Shown here in pieces: positions 31,166 to 45,000 of a stretch of 64,000 nt of DNA. The notes below the pieces were generated by a model. That model had not been told where the DNA came from. It saw nothing but the letters and a program-made list of their open reading frames with translations, and ran no database searches. The number at the start of each line of letters is the position of its first letter. The stretch's first letter is position 1. The position numbers and the translations under genes are program-made. Source of the DNA: Sarcocystis neurona (Eukaryota > Apicomplexa > Conoidasida > Eucoccidiorida > Sarcocystidae); contig KL647299.1 in NCBI GenBank assembly GCA_000727475.1, forward strand, positions 1,371,718-1,435,717, written 5' to 3'.

Positions 31166-34100
31166 TTATGATTATGTCTGTGTACGGTACACTTGTACAT
31201 AACTGTGTGTACAGCATATCCATCTGGGCCAGCCGACCACCGAGTTGTCGCGTACTTCCATATATATATATATATATATGTAGTGGGTATAAACTTGCCA
31301 TATCCATCAATTTATACAAATGGATTTGGGCTGGAATATTAATCAATTATATACCGGTATACACGGTACATGAATGTGTACTCATATATATATATATGGA
31401 CGGACAACATATAGATATATATATATATATATATATATGTGAAGAGGGCAGCAGTCGTAGGGACATTGATAGAGATGCTACCGTTCCGGCCGCTGCTGCA
31501 CACAAGGAGTCTTGCCTACAGAAGAGTTCGCATAGGTTTTCGTGGACAGCCCAAGAGGATTACTACCCCGAAGTGTATACGTGTATATATATATGTATAT
31601 CTACAAATATTTACAGCTTGCAATGTTTCAACAACACGAGATACATATATATAAAAAAGCATTTATGTATTTACATATTTACATATGCGTAGCCCCCATA
31701 TATAGGTGTGGGTTAGCACGTTTCTAGAGGTCTATTTGCATACATTGTATGTTGACTGTATATTCTAGTTGACTGCTCTTCAGCAATAGAATCATGTACA
31801 CGTACGTGTACGCATATAATCTCGTTAATGAATATACAATAAGAATGCCTATACAACAAGAATGTGCATACGTGGAAGAAGAAACGAACAAATATTTGAA
31901 GCAAAGGCGCCGTCCCATACGCGTGTCTCTTCCTGCTCGTCAGAAGAAAAGTCTGACGGCGACGACGCACCCTCATAAAGACAAAGTGCCTTTATCTAAT
32001 TCACAAGCTGCATTCGTACAAACGTACCTGTATAATGGTTGTGCCGAGAATATATATATATATATATATTTACATATATATATATATATTTCAATCAAGA
32101 GTATCTTTTCTCTATACACATAAACGCATAAACGAATATATACGCGAGTACTCAGCGTAGCTTTTCTCATATATATATATATATATGTGCGCTTGAACAT
32201 AAAGTACTTATACCCGTGTCAGTAAATATAAGTAAGTGAATTATTCGCAAGGCGCATACGCATATACCTATCTGTACATAGTAATACGGAAAATATATGT
32301 TCCCGTGAATGTATATATATAGGCGAGAACATACATTATCTTGGGAAATATACATATATACGTATATTTCTCATTTACGTACATATGTATATATGCTGGA
32401 AGATAAGAACATTCGTGTTATTTGCTATAGATACATGTATATATACTTACATATGCTTGAAGGTGAAATACGTACGCCCATGCTAATATATATTTATTTA
32501 TATATGCTAGAATACTCCCCCTACTCGTGTATGTGTGTGAAAAGAATATCACTATACCAATGTTAATATATGTACAAATAGGCGAAATACATGGGTGTAC
32601 ACCAACGTGAAAGTAGAACTTCCCGCGTTTAAACCGTGAAGACTTACGACCGGTGCAGAGGTGCTCGTCTGTGGAAGTGTGCGAGAGCGTCGGTCTAAGA
32701 TGTCCCTCCAGAAACGAGTTGGCGGCCAGCAGAGGTGGAAATTGGTTCCCTAGGCCTGTTATGCACGTAACGGCAAATAGCTGGACCTTTGTGCTGAGAC
32801 GAAGAAGTCCACAATTTAACTAGGAAGAGCTTCACAAGTCCACACGTAGGTATGCTATCGCGGTCCACGCTATATTACTACACATTTCTTGGTCGACGGG
32901 GAGAAGCGGCGTGTAGACGCGGATGTCCTTTCTACGTATACGTTTCCCAGTTGACAATACATACACGTGTTTATATATTTCCGCACGTCGCCGTCGTGTG
33001 AAACAGCTCCATCATACGCTGGCAGAATAAACAGCGAAACAATGAAGATCGCGGAATTCTACGGGGAGCTAGCGCGCGGGTGGTGAGTGTGACGCGCGCA
33101 TGCAGATAGAAGATAGCCGTGGCGGTCTTCTTCTGTTCAAGCATGCATATTACAGCAGTTCCCTTTTTAGTCATTTTTCCCTCTTTTCCTCCTTTGCTGC
33201 CGTCAGCAGGTGGACTTGCTTGCTCAGTCGAAGCAAGGGTATCTTGTTGACTCTTGTAAAGATACCTTGTTTCCCCTCTTTCCTCGCTCATTTTGGCTGT
33301 TTGTGCGGCCGCGTAGTGATTTCGTGTTCTGCGGATCAAAACTGTTGTCTGTATAATATATACACATCGCTTTATGTATGGGTGGAGGACGTACAGCGTG
33401 TAGCTAAATACTTGACACACAATCTTCCCACCTGCGTAGTCGTCTGAAAGCAACAACAGAAGCCTGCATTTGCTTCTTGCTCCCGCAAACCTGCGGGTTC
33501 ATTTTCGACGGAGTTTTTCCTTTCCGACTGCTCCCCGTCCGCGTTTTTTACTCCCGCTTCCCTTCTTCCGCGGACATTCTCCCTTGCGATCTGCCCCAGT
33601 CCTCGTCATTGTCTCGGCAGTTGCTCCCGCCGTTGGCACGAGGAAGAGAGGAGCTCAAGCGCAGAAAATCAGTCTGGTCGCAGAGAAAAGAAGGCGTTTC
33701 CTGCAATTCAGAGAGCGACTACTTTTTTCTCTCTTCTGTCCTGTGCGACGAGTCTCTCCCGCTAACAATTTCTTTCTGTTGGAAGATAAAGAGCCGGGAC
33801 CAAGTTGCGGGCTCGCACCTCCGCTCGGCATTCTTCGAGAAGCGTCGTGCGACACTCTACTCTGCGTGTGGGGGTGCAACACACCACAGTCGCCTGGAGA
33901 GAGAATTTCGCTTTTGTCTGTTTGAAAAACCTAGTCACTACTTTGTAGAAGACGCGCACAGAGAGATAAAGAGGACACCTGTCTTCGTGTTTCTCCACTT
34001 GACCTGCCTACTCTGTGCAGAGCTCCTTCTCCGCTGCCGCGTGGGCGTACAGATACGAGACAAGGATACGTATAAGAAAGATGTACGAAACTGGGAAATC

Positions 34101-35140
34101 ACCTCAACAACTCACGCACATTATAAAACATATATCTGTAAAGACTCACACATTTCTACACATTTGTAGTGTATGGAGAGATATAATTTTGTCGCGCCCA
34201 GAAGCGGAGACGTTTCTCTGCTTGGTGTGCGCTCCGCAGAAAAAAGCGGTACGTAAGAGAGCTGGTACGTTTTTTGCGGGCGCTCACCCCCCCCCCGGAC
34301 GCTCCCTTTCTCAAAGTTAACCAAGAGAACTGTATATACATATATATATATACAGTGTCTACATACTGCTGCATTTACATATATGTGTACAAGTGTACGT
34401 GTACGTAGATGTATATATATATATATGTACTGGAAAATATGTCACGGACACACATACATCTAGAGAGACAGGAAAGTAGGGAAAAACGTACAATAGTACG
34501 TGCTTATATATCCCCACATATATATATATAGCTAGGTATATACATACGTGGAGATCCATATACCTAACACAGATTGAGAAATAGGGTAGTTGCCCGTCCG
34601 GTCTCGTGTCTGTCTTCGCAATTGGACGACGCTGTCAAGGATGTGTCGCCAGGCTCTAATATGTGTTTAAAAACGCTTGTAGGGCTGTGTATATATATCA
34701 GTATCTAACATTCATATTATAGACTGTTCATTTACCTGTCAATACATATATGTGTGTACATATATGAAGAAGGACGTACATATTCAGTTATATGTAATAT
34801 ATCTATACAGGAAGAAGTAGCTACTATGTTATCCATCTGTGTATACATTTGTATACATAGGAGAAAGTAGGAGAAAGTAGCTACAGATTTATATGCATGT
34901 CTATACGTTGATATATATGTATATATAGATATCATATGGCTGTCTGTACGTTGATATATATATATACATGTATGTGATTATATCTACCCGTTGATATATA
35001 CGTGTGGGTGTTTTCGATTGAGTCCACACGCTGTTCCTGTTTTCGTTCTTCCCACCTGTTGATGAAGAGTTTGTATTGGCTTTTTATCTTCCCCAATTTC
35101 CCTGCATTTCTACTCCGCCGTCTCCTCCCTTCCCCCTCAC
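31166..35140. other. Intergenic stretch, AT-microsatellite rich
   Basis: Repeated (TA)n and GTATATA blocks at about 31255-31450, 31570-31690, 32045-32580, 34330-34560 and 34680-35000. Complex DNA at about 32600-34320 contains open frames on both strands (33477-34169 plus, 32971-33456 minus) with no recognisable protein. Nothing here can be supported as a gene. Confidence 0.5.
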
Positions 35141-36096
35141 AGGCTTCCTCTTGTGTCGACTCCACGCTGCCTGAGGCAGCAGCAGGAAAAACAGCAGCAG
35201 CAGGTGTGACAACAGCGCCTGCTGCTACGGCCACGGGAGTCGCGGAGCAGCAGCAACAATAGCAGCAGTAGCAGCAGTAGAAGCAGTAGAAGCAGCAGCA
35301 GCAGCGCTAGCAGCAGCAGTAGCAACAGGAGCAGCGGGGAGCAGCTGCTGCGCCGCTTGTGGGGCAGGTCTGGCCAGCAGAAGATGTGTTGGTGTGAACG
35401 AGAAGACGCCACTTGTTGACACTCGTATACAGCAGGTGTTCCTCGTCCTTCTGCTCTTTCTTCATATGAAGCGATGGGCGTAAAACATGCACATGCATTT
35501 GAGCATTGACACTCTCTACTTTTGAAGAAATTTGAACGAATAGAAGAAGGTGAAGTGAGTCGGTCCCCTGCTGCGGCTTCGTCGCGGACTCGGTCACTCA
35601 CCTACACACGTATATGGAGAGCGGGATTGGAAAAGAGAGAGAACAAGAATGACGAAGAAGAAGAACAGACCAAAACACACAGACACGCACTTCAGAAAGG
35701 GGGCGAAAGTTGCCGTCTTGTGTATATCTCTTTTTCAAGAGAGGCCCAGTCATCGTGTCTCCGTCTCGACCGACCGCCTTCTGACGGCGAGCACGGAGAC
35801 ACTGCGAGAACTGCTGTCTCGTCTCCCCCTTTGCTGTCCTCAACTTTGCTGCTCATCTCCCTCCGCTGTCTCCGTCTCCGGCAGCGAAAGGAAGGCGCTC
35901 TATTCGCCCTGCTGTCCTCGGGTGGCTACTGCCCAACCCAGAAGCGCGGCCGCAGCAACTTCTTTTCCGCTGCCTTTCCGTCTCTAAAAAGGCCCACCGA
36001 CCCTTCCCCCCGTCCTCCCCTTCTTCCAGCGCGTCGCGTGTGCGCAGCCGAAGCAACCCGCGGCAGTTCGCCCTTCGCTTTGGCTGCCTCAGCAAC
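35141..36096 (+). other. Upstream region and probable 5' UTR of XRN1
   Basis: A CAG/AGCAGT block at about 35175-35345 translates as poly-Ala/Gln on plus and Leu/Cys on minus, with no conserved frame. The 36.0-kb end is pyrimidine-rich with CTCCGTCTC repeats, then reaches AACATGG at 36095-36100. The start codon context A at -3 and G at +4 fits a eukaryotic initiation site. Confidence 0.5.
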
Positions 36097-39000
36097 ATGG
36101 GTATCGGACGGTTTTATCGGTGGCTCAGCGAGCGCTATCCTCTCATAAATGAGAAAATCACTTCCAACAGCGTCCCCGAGTTCGATAATCTTTATCTTGA
36201 TATGAACGGGATCCTGCACACTGCCAGCCATGGCAACTCAGGTATACTCGTGCTCCCTTTTCTCTCGCTGCAGGACATGCCTTGCTGTCTCTCGCCACAC
36301 ATATGTATGCGAACGTATCTATATTGATACGTGTGTGTCAGATGCAAGACGTACAGATAAGGCACATATGCGCACGTGTGTGTGTGTGTGGATTTACTAC
36401 TTTGGGCTGGCTGTGGTCGAAGAAGTATGTGCATGCGTCTGGCTGGCTCACGCTTGGCCCCTGTGGAAAGGGGTTATGGACTACCCGCATACGGCGCGTG
36501 AGGAAGCCTTTGCGCAGTACATGTATATTCCTCACGTATAGACTCTAGCAGGAAGAGGTGTGTTGAGCAGCCATACGTATATATATAATGTTAGGAGTAG
36601 GAAGATATATATACATACGTGTGTATGTATGTAGGGGGCAGCAGATGTGTGAGGCAGACAGTAGAGCCTCTATTCCACGAGTTCTTCGGTACTGAGGGGC
36701 GGCTGACTTACGTGTATATGCATATGTATAATATACATGTGTACGTATTAACATCTATACAAATATGCATATATATGTATATATATGCGTATTCATATGT
36801 GTATGTGTGTATGTGTGTATATGATGGACTGTCTCTCTGTCTCTCTCTCTATCTACCTATCTATCTGTCTATATATATATATATATGCGCATATATATAT
36901 ATATATATATGTACGTATTCTTATGTTTACAAATATACATGTATATACTTATATTTATATGTGCGTGTGTACCTGTGTATATAATGGAGTGTCTCTCTGC
37001 CTCTCTCTCCCTATATACAGACACCTGCATGCGCCGCATATATGCATACATATATATGTGCATGTGTGTACGCTTCTGTATGTACACATAATATGGAGGG
37101 AAACATAAGCGTAGATATTTATCTCTCTACCTACCTGTCTCTCTATATACATGTATATGTGCGTACGTGTGCTTGTATGTATATTTATGTAAATGTGTGT
37201 TGTGTGGCATGGTCGGTGGGGGAGCGTCACTCTTTTGGTGTGTCCACCTACACAAGTGAGAATTTCTTCGTTTTCCCTTCTTTTCTGTTTTTGGCCGCCT
37301 CTGTGTTTCTCATCTGAACACACGTATATATCCCCTACGACCCCCCGCTTCCCCGGGCGTGTGTCTCCGTCTCCGTCTCGACCCGCACGGTTGCCAGTCA
37401 ATAATGCGCATGCATATGTGCAGGGACGGCCATTTGGCTCGGTTCTCTCGCCTTCTTCGCTGCTGCTGCTGCCCTCTATCTGCCATCGCACATATATATA
37501 TGTGTGGAGCTGCAAGTCTTCTCCCTCTCTCTATGCGTAGCACCCTGGCACATATATTTGTGCCCCACGAGATGGCCGCTGCTGCTGTGTTGGCGTCTCT
37601 GTCTCTCTGCCTGTACACACGTGGATATGGATGGCTACCGCCGATGATGGCAGCTGCTTTTCTGCCGCTGTCTTCTCCTGGCGCCGCCGATGTGTATATA
37701 TATTTTCTACGGGAGCTGCTGCGCACATTTCTTTGTTGTATTCCCTCCGCCCTTCCCTCGAGCACTTGTGTCGAGGAAACCAGGAAGAGAGGAGGACCCC
37801 CCCCCCTCCTTGCGTATTACAAGTGTGTGTGTGTGTGTGTGTGCCGAGGGGAAGCAGAAGGGTGTAGCTGCTGCCTGCACTCCTGCTGACTCTGCTGCTG
37901 CCCCTACCGCATGCGCAGGGGGACTGCTGCACGCCACCGAGGAAGATATGTGGCTGCAAGTTTTTGCGTCGCTCGATTTGCTCATATCCACCGTTCGACC
38001 GCGCAAAATTTTGCTGCTCGCTGCCGATGGCGTGGCGCCTCGAGCAAAAATGAATCAACAGGTGCGCTCGGCTTGCCTCCCCTCTTCTCGTCTGCTTTTT
38101 TTGGGGGGGTTCCTGCGTCGTTTTTTTTCGTTGGGCTCGTCTGCCTCTTCTTCGTCTTCCCTTTCGTTTCTTCGTCTTCTTCATTTCCCATCCTTTCTTC
38201 TCTCTTCTCGTCCTCTTCTTCCGTCTCTTCTGTGCTCTTCTTCGGTTCCTCTCCTCTTCTTTATTTTACTTTTCTCCTTTTTTATCTTCCTTTTCTCCTC
38301 CTTTATGTTCCTTCTCGTTTCTCCTTTTTCTTCTTCTCACCTCTTCTTCCCCGTCTTCTGTCCTCTTCTGCCGTCTCTTCCTTCCCTTCTCTTTTCTTCT
38401 TTTCTCCTTTATCTTCCTTCTCTTCTCTTCTCTGTCTTCCTTCTTTTCTCTTCTCCTTTGTCGTTCTTCTTTTCTTTTTTATCTTCCCTCTCTTCTCTTC
38501 TCCTTTTTAGCCTTCGTCTCTTCTCTTCTTTTCTTCTTTGTCTTTCTTCTTTTCTCTTCTCTTTTTCTTTTCGACAACTCTTCCCTTTTTTGTCTGCTTC
38601 GCAGTTTCTTCTTCTCTGCCTTCTCCGCTCCCCGTTTGCTTCACACATGCTGCTCTTCAGTGCCCCACACCCCCGCTGCACCTTCCCGGGTGTTTGTGTC
38701 TTCGTTTCTGCTCGCAGAAAATGTCCTCCTGCTGCCGTCCCGTCCGCCCCTCTCTCTGTGTCCCACCTCCCTCTCCTAAATAACTTCTTCATTTTCCCTT
38801 TTCTTCGCCTTCTCCCCCCCCGGAGAAGAAGAAGAAGCGTCTGTTCTCTTTTTCTCTCGCCCGTCCTTTGGGCGCGCGGTGCTTCCGCCATACATCTCTG
38901 GTCACGTAGAATCTACTCGCTTCTCTTCTCTTTCTTGCATTCCCCCCCCCCCCGGCTGTCTTCAACAATCCTCACTTTGCTTTCTTCTTCTTCTTCTTCG

Positions 39001-42000
39001 TTTTCCTGTTTTCTCCTCCGTTGCTCCCACATTCTCTGCGTGCGGCCCTCGTCCCGCCACGTCTTCTCGGTTGAAATTCTTCTCCGCCTCTTATCCGTTT
39101 CGTCTCCTGCTCCGGCCTTTCCTTTTTCTTCGTCGTCTTCACCCTTTTGGAAGAGTCGTCTTTTTCTCTGCTTCGCCCGCGTCCTCGCGCCCTCCCGCTG
39201 CCTGCGCTCTGTCTGTCTTGTCGACTTCTCTCCACGTTTGTTGCCCCGTTTCTCTTTTCTTCTCTTCTTCCCACATTATTCTCCTCTCGCGTTCTCTTCC
39301 TTCATTTGTTCGAGTCCTCACCTTTTTTGTTCTGTCTCTCGTCTTTCTCACCTTTGTCTCCTGTTACGCTTCACGTTGTATTGCTGCTGCTCTGCGCCTC
39401 GTTGGCCTGTTGACTACGTGGCGTCCCTGTGTTCTGCTGCTGGCGACTTTTTCTTCTGCCTTTCTTTCTTCTTTTCTGTTAGCTGCTGCTGCATCTCTCT
39501 GCAGTTGCTACGGTCGGCGCGTCTATCTCTCCGCCTCCTCTTCTGTTAGTGCGCCTGCTGCTTCTCCCTTCTTCCTTGGCTTCATGTTGCTGCAATATCT
39601 TCTCGGATTCGTGCTGCTCCTGGTGCCGGACCCTCCTCATGCCATTGTCCTGCTGTCCATCTCGACACCTGTCTGACGTCTCTCTTCTGTCTTCTTCTTC
39701 TTCGACGTGTCTCTCTTTACTGCTGCGGTCGGGATGGGGTGGCCTCTGAGCAGCGCGCGCGGCGCTACCGAGCAGCAAAAGACGCGGCGGCAGTTGCGCT
39801 GCAGAATAAGGCAGAGCAGCGGCGTCTACGCCGCGTACACGCAGCGGCAGCCGCAGCAACAGACAAGCCGCAGAGCGAGAGCGGCAGCAGCAGCAACTGC
39901 AGCAGCGGGGGGTCTTGCTCCACTTCGTCGGCTCCAACAGCAGCGAGCAGCGACGATCAAGCGCCTTCTGAAAAGAGGGAAGAAACAGAAGCGGCAACAG
40001 CAGCAGAAAAGGGAGGAGGAAGAGAAGAAGAGGCGGGAGGAGGGGGGAAAACGTTTGACTCGAACTGCATCAGTCCTGGCACCGAGTTTATGGCGCAGTT
40101 CTTTACACACCTACGATTCTTCTGCGAGAAAAAACTCAACGAAGACAAAGCGTGGAGAAACTTAAAAGTCTTCCTCTCAGGACCCGACGTCCCAGGTAAC
40201 GCACCCTGCCAGTTGCAGCGGCAACAGCTCAGCAGCCGCAGCAGCAGCAACGGCAGATCAGCCGGCGAGAGCTGCAGTAGCAGCAAGAATTTAGCAGCAG
40301 CAGCAGCAGGGGAAATAGCAGCTTGAGGGGGCAGCAGCATCTGAAACAGCAGCAGGACTGAAACAGAGCAGCAGCGACAGCAGCAGCAGGTCCTACAACA
40401 GCAGCAGCGCGTCTGTGAGTAGCAACCGTACGTAAATTGCAGCAGCAGCACGTGAAGGAAAAACGGGCGGCAACAAGAGCAGCGGCACCCGAAAGAGCAG
40501 CGGCGACGACACCAGCAGCAGCAGCCAAAGCGGTGGTGTCAGCAGCAGCACATAGCGTCCAGCAGCAGCAGCGAGTCGCAGCAGCAGCTGCATTCGAAAA
40601 AAAGCAAGAACAGCGCCTGACGCAGAAGAAGCAGGAGCGGTGGCGGTGAGTCATAGGAACAAGAGACCGCAGATCTGTACAGGAAGTGGATGGGCAGAAG
40701 AAATCGAAGAGCAGGTGTTTGTGTGTGCCCCCCCTAGATAGCTGAACATCTGGCAGCAGCAAGAGGGAAAAAGGAGGCTGCTATCTTGGGCGGTCCTCCT
40801 TGGCGGCCGCAAGGCTTTTGGAGAAGAAGACAGAAGCAGCAAGAAGTCGCCGCGGTGCGCAGGACTGGCTGCCAGCAGCTGCATCAGGCAGCAGGAGCAG
40901 CAGCAGGTGAAAGATGCGTCTCTCTGTACACGTTTATGTGTAGGCAGAAAGAGACAGAGAGGGAAAGCGAGCGAGACAGAAAAGACAATTTTTTCCTGCG
41001 TCGACTGCGCATGCGTGTGGATAGTAAACGTGGGCATTCTGCAGGGAAAGGGGACAGCAGCACAGCATCGACACCACGACAAACAGCAGCGTCGCAGCAC
41101 GCACAGCGACTGCAGCAAGCTCTAGCGCCAGAGACAGAGGAGAGAGGAGGAGGAGGAGGAGAATTTTTGTTACTTGGACAGCAGCAGAATAAGTATCTGA
41201 CGCAGCAGACGGCCGTTCAGAAAAAGGCGAAACGCAGGAGTATGCGGCAGGGTAGCCGTCAGTTGTGCTTCATTGCTTCTCGTGCTGCTGCTTGAGCTGC
41301 TGCTGCTGCAGCGATGCAGCGCTATGCTTCTGCGTGTCCAAGGAGTACCGCAGCCGCTGTGGCGCGGCAACTGCTGCCGCGGCTGTTTCGCGCGCCGGTG
41401 CTGCTGCGTCTTCTGCTGCGCCTGCAGCTGTTGCTGCTGCGACTGCTCGCATGCGCAGTTGCTCTCGAACCCGCGAACTGCTGCTGCTGCTTGGCTGCGG
41501 AGAGGCCACCTGTAGCCCACACCAGATACTTTCAGAGAGGCCGTGCAACAGACACAAGAATAAGAGCACACATGACACTCGGTTGCGGGTCTCCCTGCGC
41601 TGCTGCTGCTTGAGCAGCTAGCGTTGTCGTTCCTTGTCGTGATTCTGTTGCCGCTGCTGCTGCCGGGGAGGTGCCCCGTATGGCTGCCCGCAGTTCGTCC
41701 GTGCTGCTCCTCTGCTGCTGCTGGTGTGGTTGCCTTGCGCCTGCCCACAGTTCACCCCTGCCGCTGCTGCCGCTCCTCTGCTGGTGCTGGTGGTCTCGGG
41801 GTGTCGCCAGTGCTCTGGCTGCTGCCTTTGCTGCTGTTCGTGCCTCTCCCCGTCCCTCCTGCTGCCGTCGCTTCTCGCTGCTGTGCGGCTGCTGCCTGTC
41901 GAACTCAGCTGCGCGCTGCGCGCGCGCTCCGGTCCCTCCTGGGGTAGGTGGATACGCGGCTTTCCCGTGCTGCTGTTGCCGCTGCTGTTGCTGCTGCTGT

Positions 42001-45000
42001 TGCCGCTGCTGTTGCTGCTGCTGTTGCTGCTGCTGTTGCATGTTTGTAGGCGAAGGGGAACATAAGATAATGCACTTCATCCGGTCGTCGAAGGCGGCTC
42101 GAACAACAGAGAGAAATGTGCGGCATTGCTTGTACGGCTTGGACGCAGACTTGATAATGCTGTGTAAGTTTCTTTTTCGTTCTTGAAAGGGCGCGGTCGT
42201 CAAGCACTTGCCTCCGTGCACACATCTGGTCCTACGACTACTCTTTTCTCAGAAGAAGAGGTGCATGCGTACGATCTCCGTGAAGAGTCTCTCTGTGTTT
42301 GGGGGCAGATTCTTCTTTGTCCCTGCAGTTCTCTTGAAGAGATGACGACTACATATATTTCCGTCTCCATGCACACGTTTATATATGTGTCCATTCGTGT
42401 GTATACGAATTCGTCCATATCTGCGTATATATATATATATATATATATATTTATCTGTTTGTGGACATGCAAGAGATGGTCGGACGCCGTCTTCTCTGTC
42501 CTGGGCCGCCGTCTTCACATCCGGACCGGGGGGTGGCCAGGTATACACTTACGTGGATATGTGTTCCACCAACATTTCTTCGCGCTCTTCTTCTCTTGCT
42601 GTCTCTCTGCGGCTCTCCATGTCTCTCTGTTTTCGCTGCATGCGCTGAGCAGATGCTGTCGTAGCGCAATTCGGTCATTTCTTCGTCTTTCCGCGTCTCT
42701 CTGTGTAGGCGTGTATTTGTGTAGAATATCACCTGCATCTGCTTCCTCGGACAAGTCGCTGTCCGACGAGAAAAAGGACTCCCAGCTGTGCCCCGTTCTT
42801 CACCCACACATGTGTGTGTATTCGTCCTTTCATGTATAGATGGGGGTGGAGATTCATTTGTATTCGTAACTATATGTAGTATACACGTGGCTGTAGATGT
42901 ATACGTATGTGTGTCTGCGTACGTATATGTCTATATATATTTATTCGTATTTATATGAATATATCTTCGTGAAGATGTATACATATCTCTACGTGTACAC
43001 GTATATATATATATGTGTTCGTGTTTGTAACTATATATGTGGGTGTCGATACATATATGCATATATATATATATATATTGCTATTCGTATGTATATGTAT
43101 GTGGGTGTAGATGCATGCATATATATACGTATATATAAATATCTACGGCTATGGATATCTACTTAAAACACCATTTCCGCCTACGTACAGATATATATAT
43201 ATATATAGTTGTCTACACGAAGTACCACGCAAGCCTATATATATATATATACATATGTGTATACACATATATATGTATGTATGATTCTTTATACGTGTGT
43301 GTATACATATATATATATATATGCATGTATGTGGCAAGTGTCTACGGGGAGCTCTGTTCGCACATACACACGTCTGTCTATTTGCGATCTATATATATGT
43401 ATATATATATATGTCTCTCTCTCTGTATATATATATGATATAGATGGAGAGTTGCCGCTGGTGAAGTTTTTGACTCTGTCACGTGTATCAATTTTATTTT
43501 TTTTACGTATTGCAGCTTCGTGGTGCCCCGTCGTGTCTGCGTTTCTCTCCGTTTTCTCTGCTGCTTCGCATCTCGGTGGCACCCTGCGTTACGACATGCC
43601 TCTCCTCTCCTGCTGCTGCGGACGCGCATGCGTCTTGCTGCTGCGGTTTGCTGTGCGTGCGCTCTGGCGTGTTGCTGCAGCGCTGGCTTCGCACGAGCCG
43701 CATTTTTCGCTGCTGCGTGAAGAAGTTTTCTTCGGCCCCACTCCCATGCGCGAGCCGCATGAAGAGGTATTGTATTGGCGCCTGTTGCTGTCTTTTCTTC
43801 GGCGTTCTTCCCTTTTGTGCCCCTGCATTTGTGCGTCGATGTGCATGCGGAAAAAAAGCGCGCATGCATCTATGAGAGGAATAGTGTGACCCTACAGATG
43901 CCAGAAAAGGTGCATGCGTGGATGCCTCCGTGTGCGTGGCCCACAAAAACTTACACATGCATGCATTTGTACATTTACGAATTTGTACATACATGCGTCT
44001 ACACATACGTACGTGCAGATCTACACTTATCTGCATCTCTACATACATACCCGAGCATCTCTACATATGTACGCGCAGATCTACACATACATACATGCAT
44101 ACATACACACATGCAGATCTATACATACACACATACATACATGCAGATCTACACATACGTACATACATACACGTATACATGCGCATCTCTACATACATCA
44201 CTGCCCATCTCTTCAGAGATGCGTGGGCGTCTCTGTATACATACATGCAAATCTCTACATGCATACATATACGCGCGAATCTCTACACACATACATATAC
44301 ACGCAGGTCTACACACACAGGCATGTATAAATGTATGCAGTGTTATCTGTGCATGCATGCGCGCACAGATGTGGCAGTGGATGGTTGAAAGTTCGTGGAC
44401 GACGCAGAAGACAACAGCAGCTTCACGAAGAAAGACACAACATAGCGATGTCTCCCTGTCTCTGTGGCTGTCTCTCCGGCTTTCCCTCCTGCTGTCTCTC
44501 CTGCTGTCTCTCCTGCTGTCTCTCCTGCTGTGTCTCCGTATCTGTCCGGCCGTGTGTCTCCGGCTGTGTGTCTCCGGCTGTGTGGCTCTCGGGCTGTCTC
44601 CGTCTTCCGGCCCGTCTCCCTGTTTGGCCGTCTCTTTGTGTATTTTCTGGAGGTGCATTTCTCTGCCTTCCTGGCGGCCGCCTCTTAATCTATCTCTGTT
44701 TGATTGACATTTAGCCGCCAATACACAATCGTCCAAGATAAATTTATCTCTCGCAGGTTGGGTCAATTATCAACACTTTGTGCCTTTTTATATCATTCTA
44801 AAGATATGTTCGGGCACAGTTCCCTGGGTATCCAGTCCAGTACTCTTCCGTGGGCATTGTGATTAACCTACTGTACAACCTTGTTTCGACTTCGTACCGA
44901 CTGTGTTCCTAGTTTCTCCTGGCGTACAACAATCATAAAGAAATTGCGGTCTGTATGGCCAAAGAACCAGAATAAATGCTGGTATAAACTCGTAACCATG

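Noticed and set aside
32971..33456. 161-codon minus-strand frame
   Set aside because: It begins at a non-ATG codon and has no recognisable domain or splice context.
33477..34169. 230-codon frame as a gene upstream of XRN1
   Set aside because: No conserved blocks. Its start lies in ordinary pyrimidine-rich DNA, and overlapping frames on the same strand are equally long.
37690..39549. 619-codon plus-strand open frame
   Set aside because: Only its start (37919-38061) is real, as XRN1 exon 2. The rest is a polypyrimidine tract translating to Leu/Phe/Ser, and the conserved protein continues at 39754.
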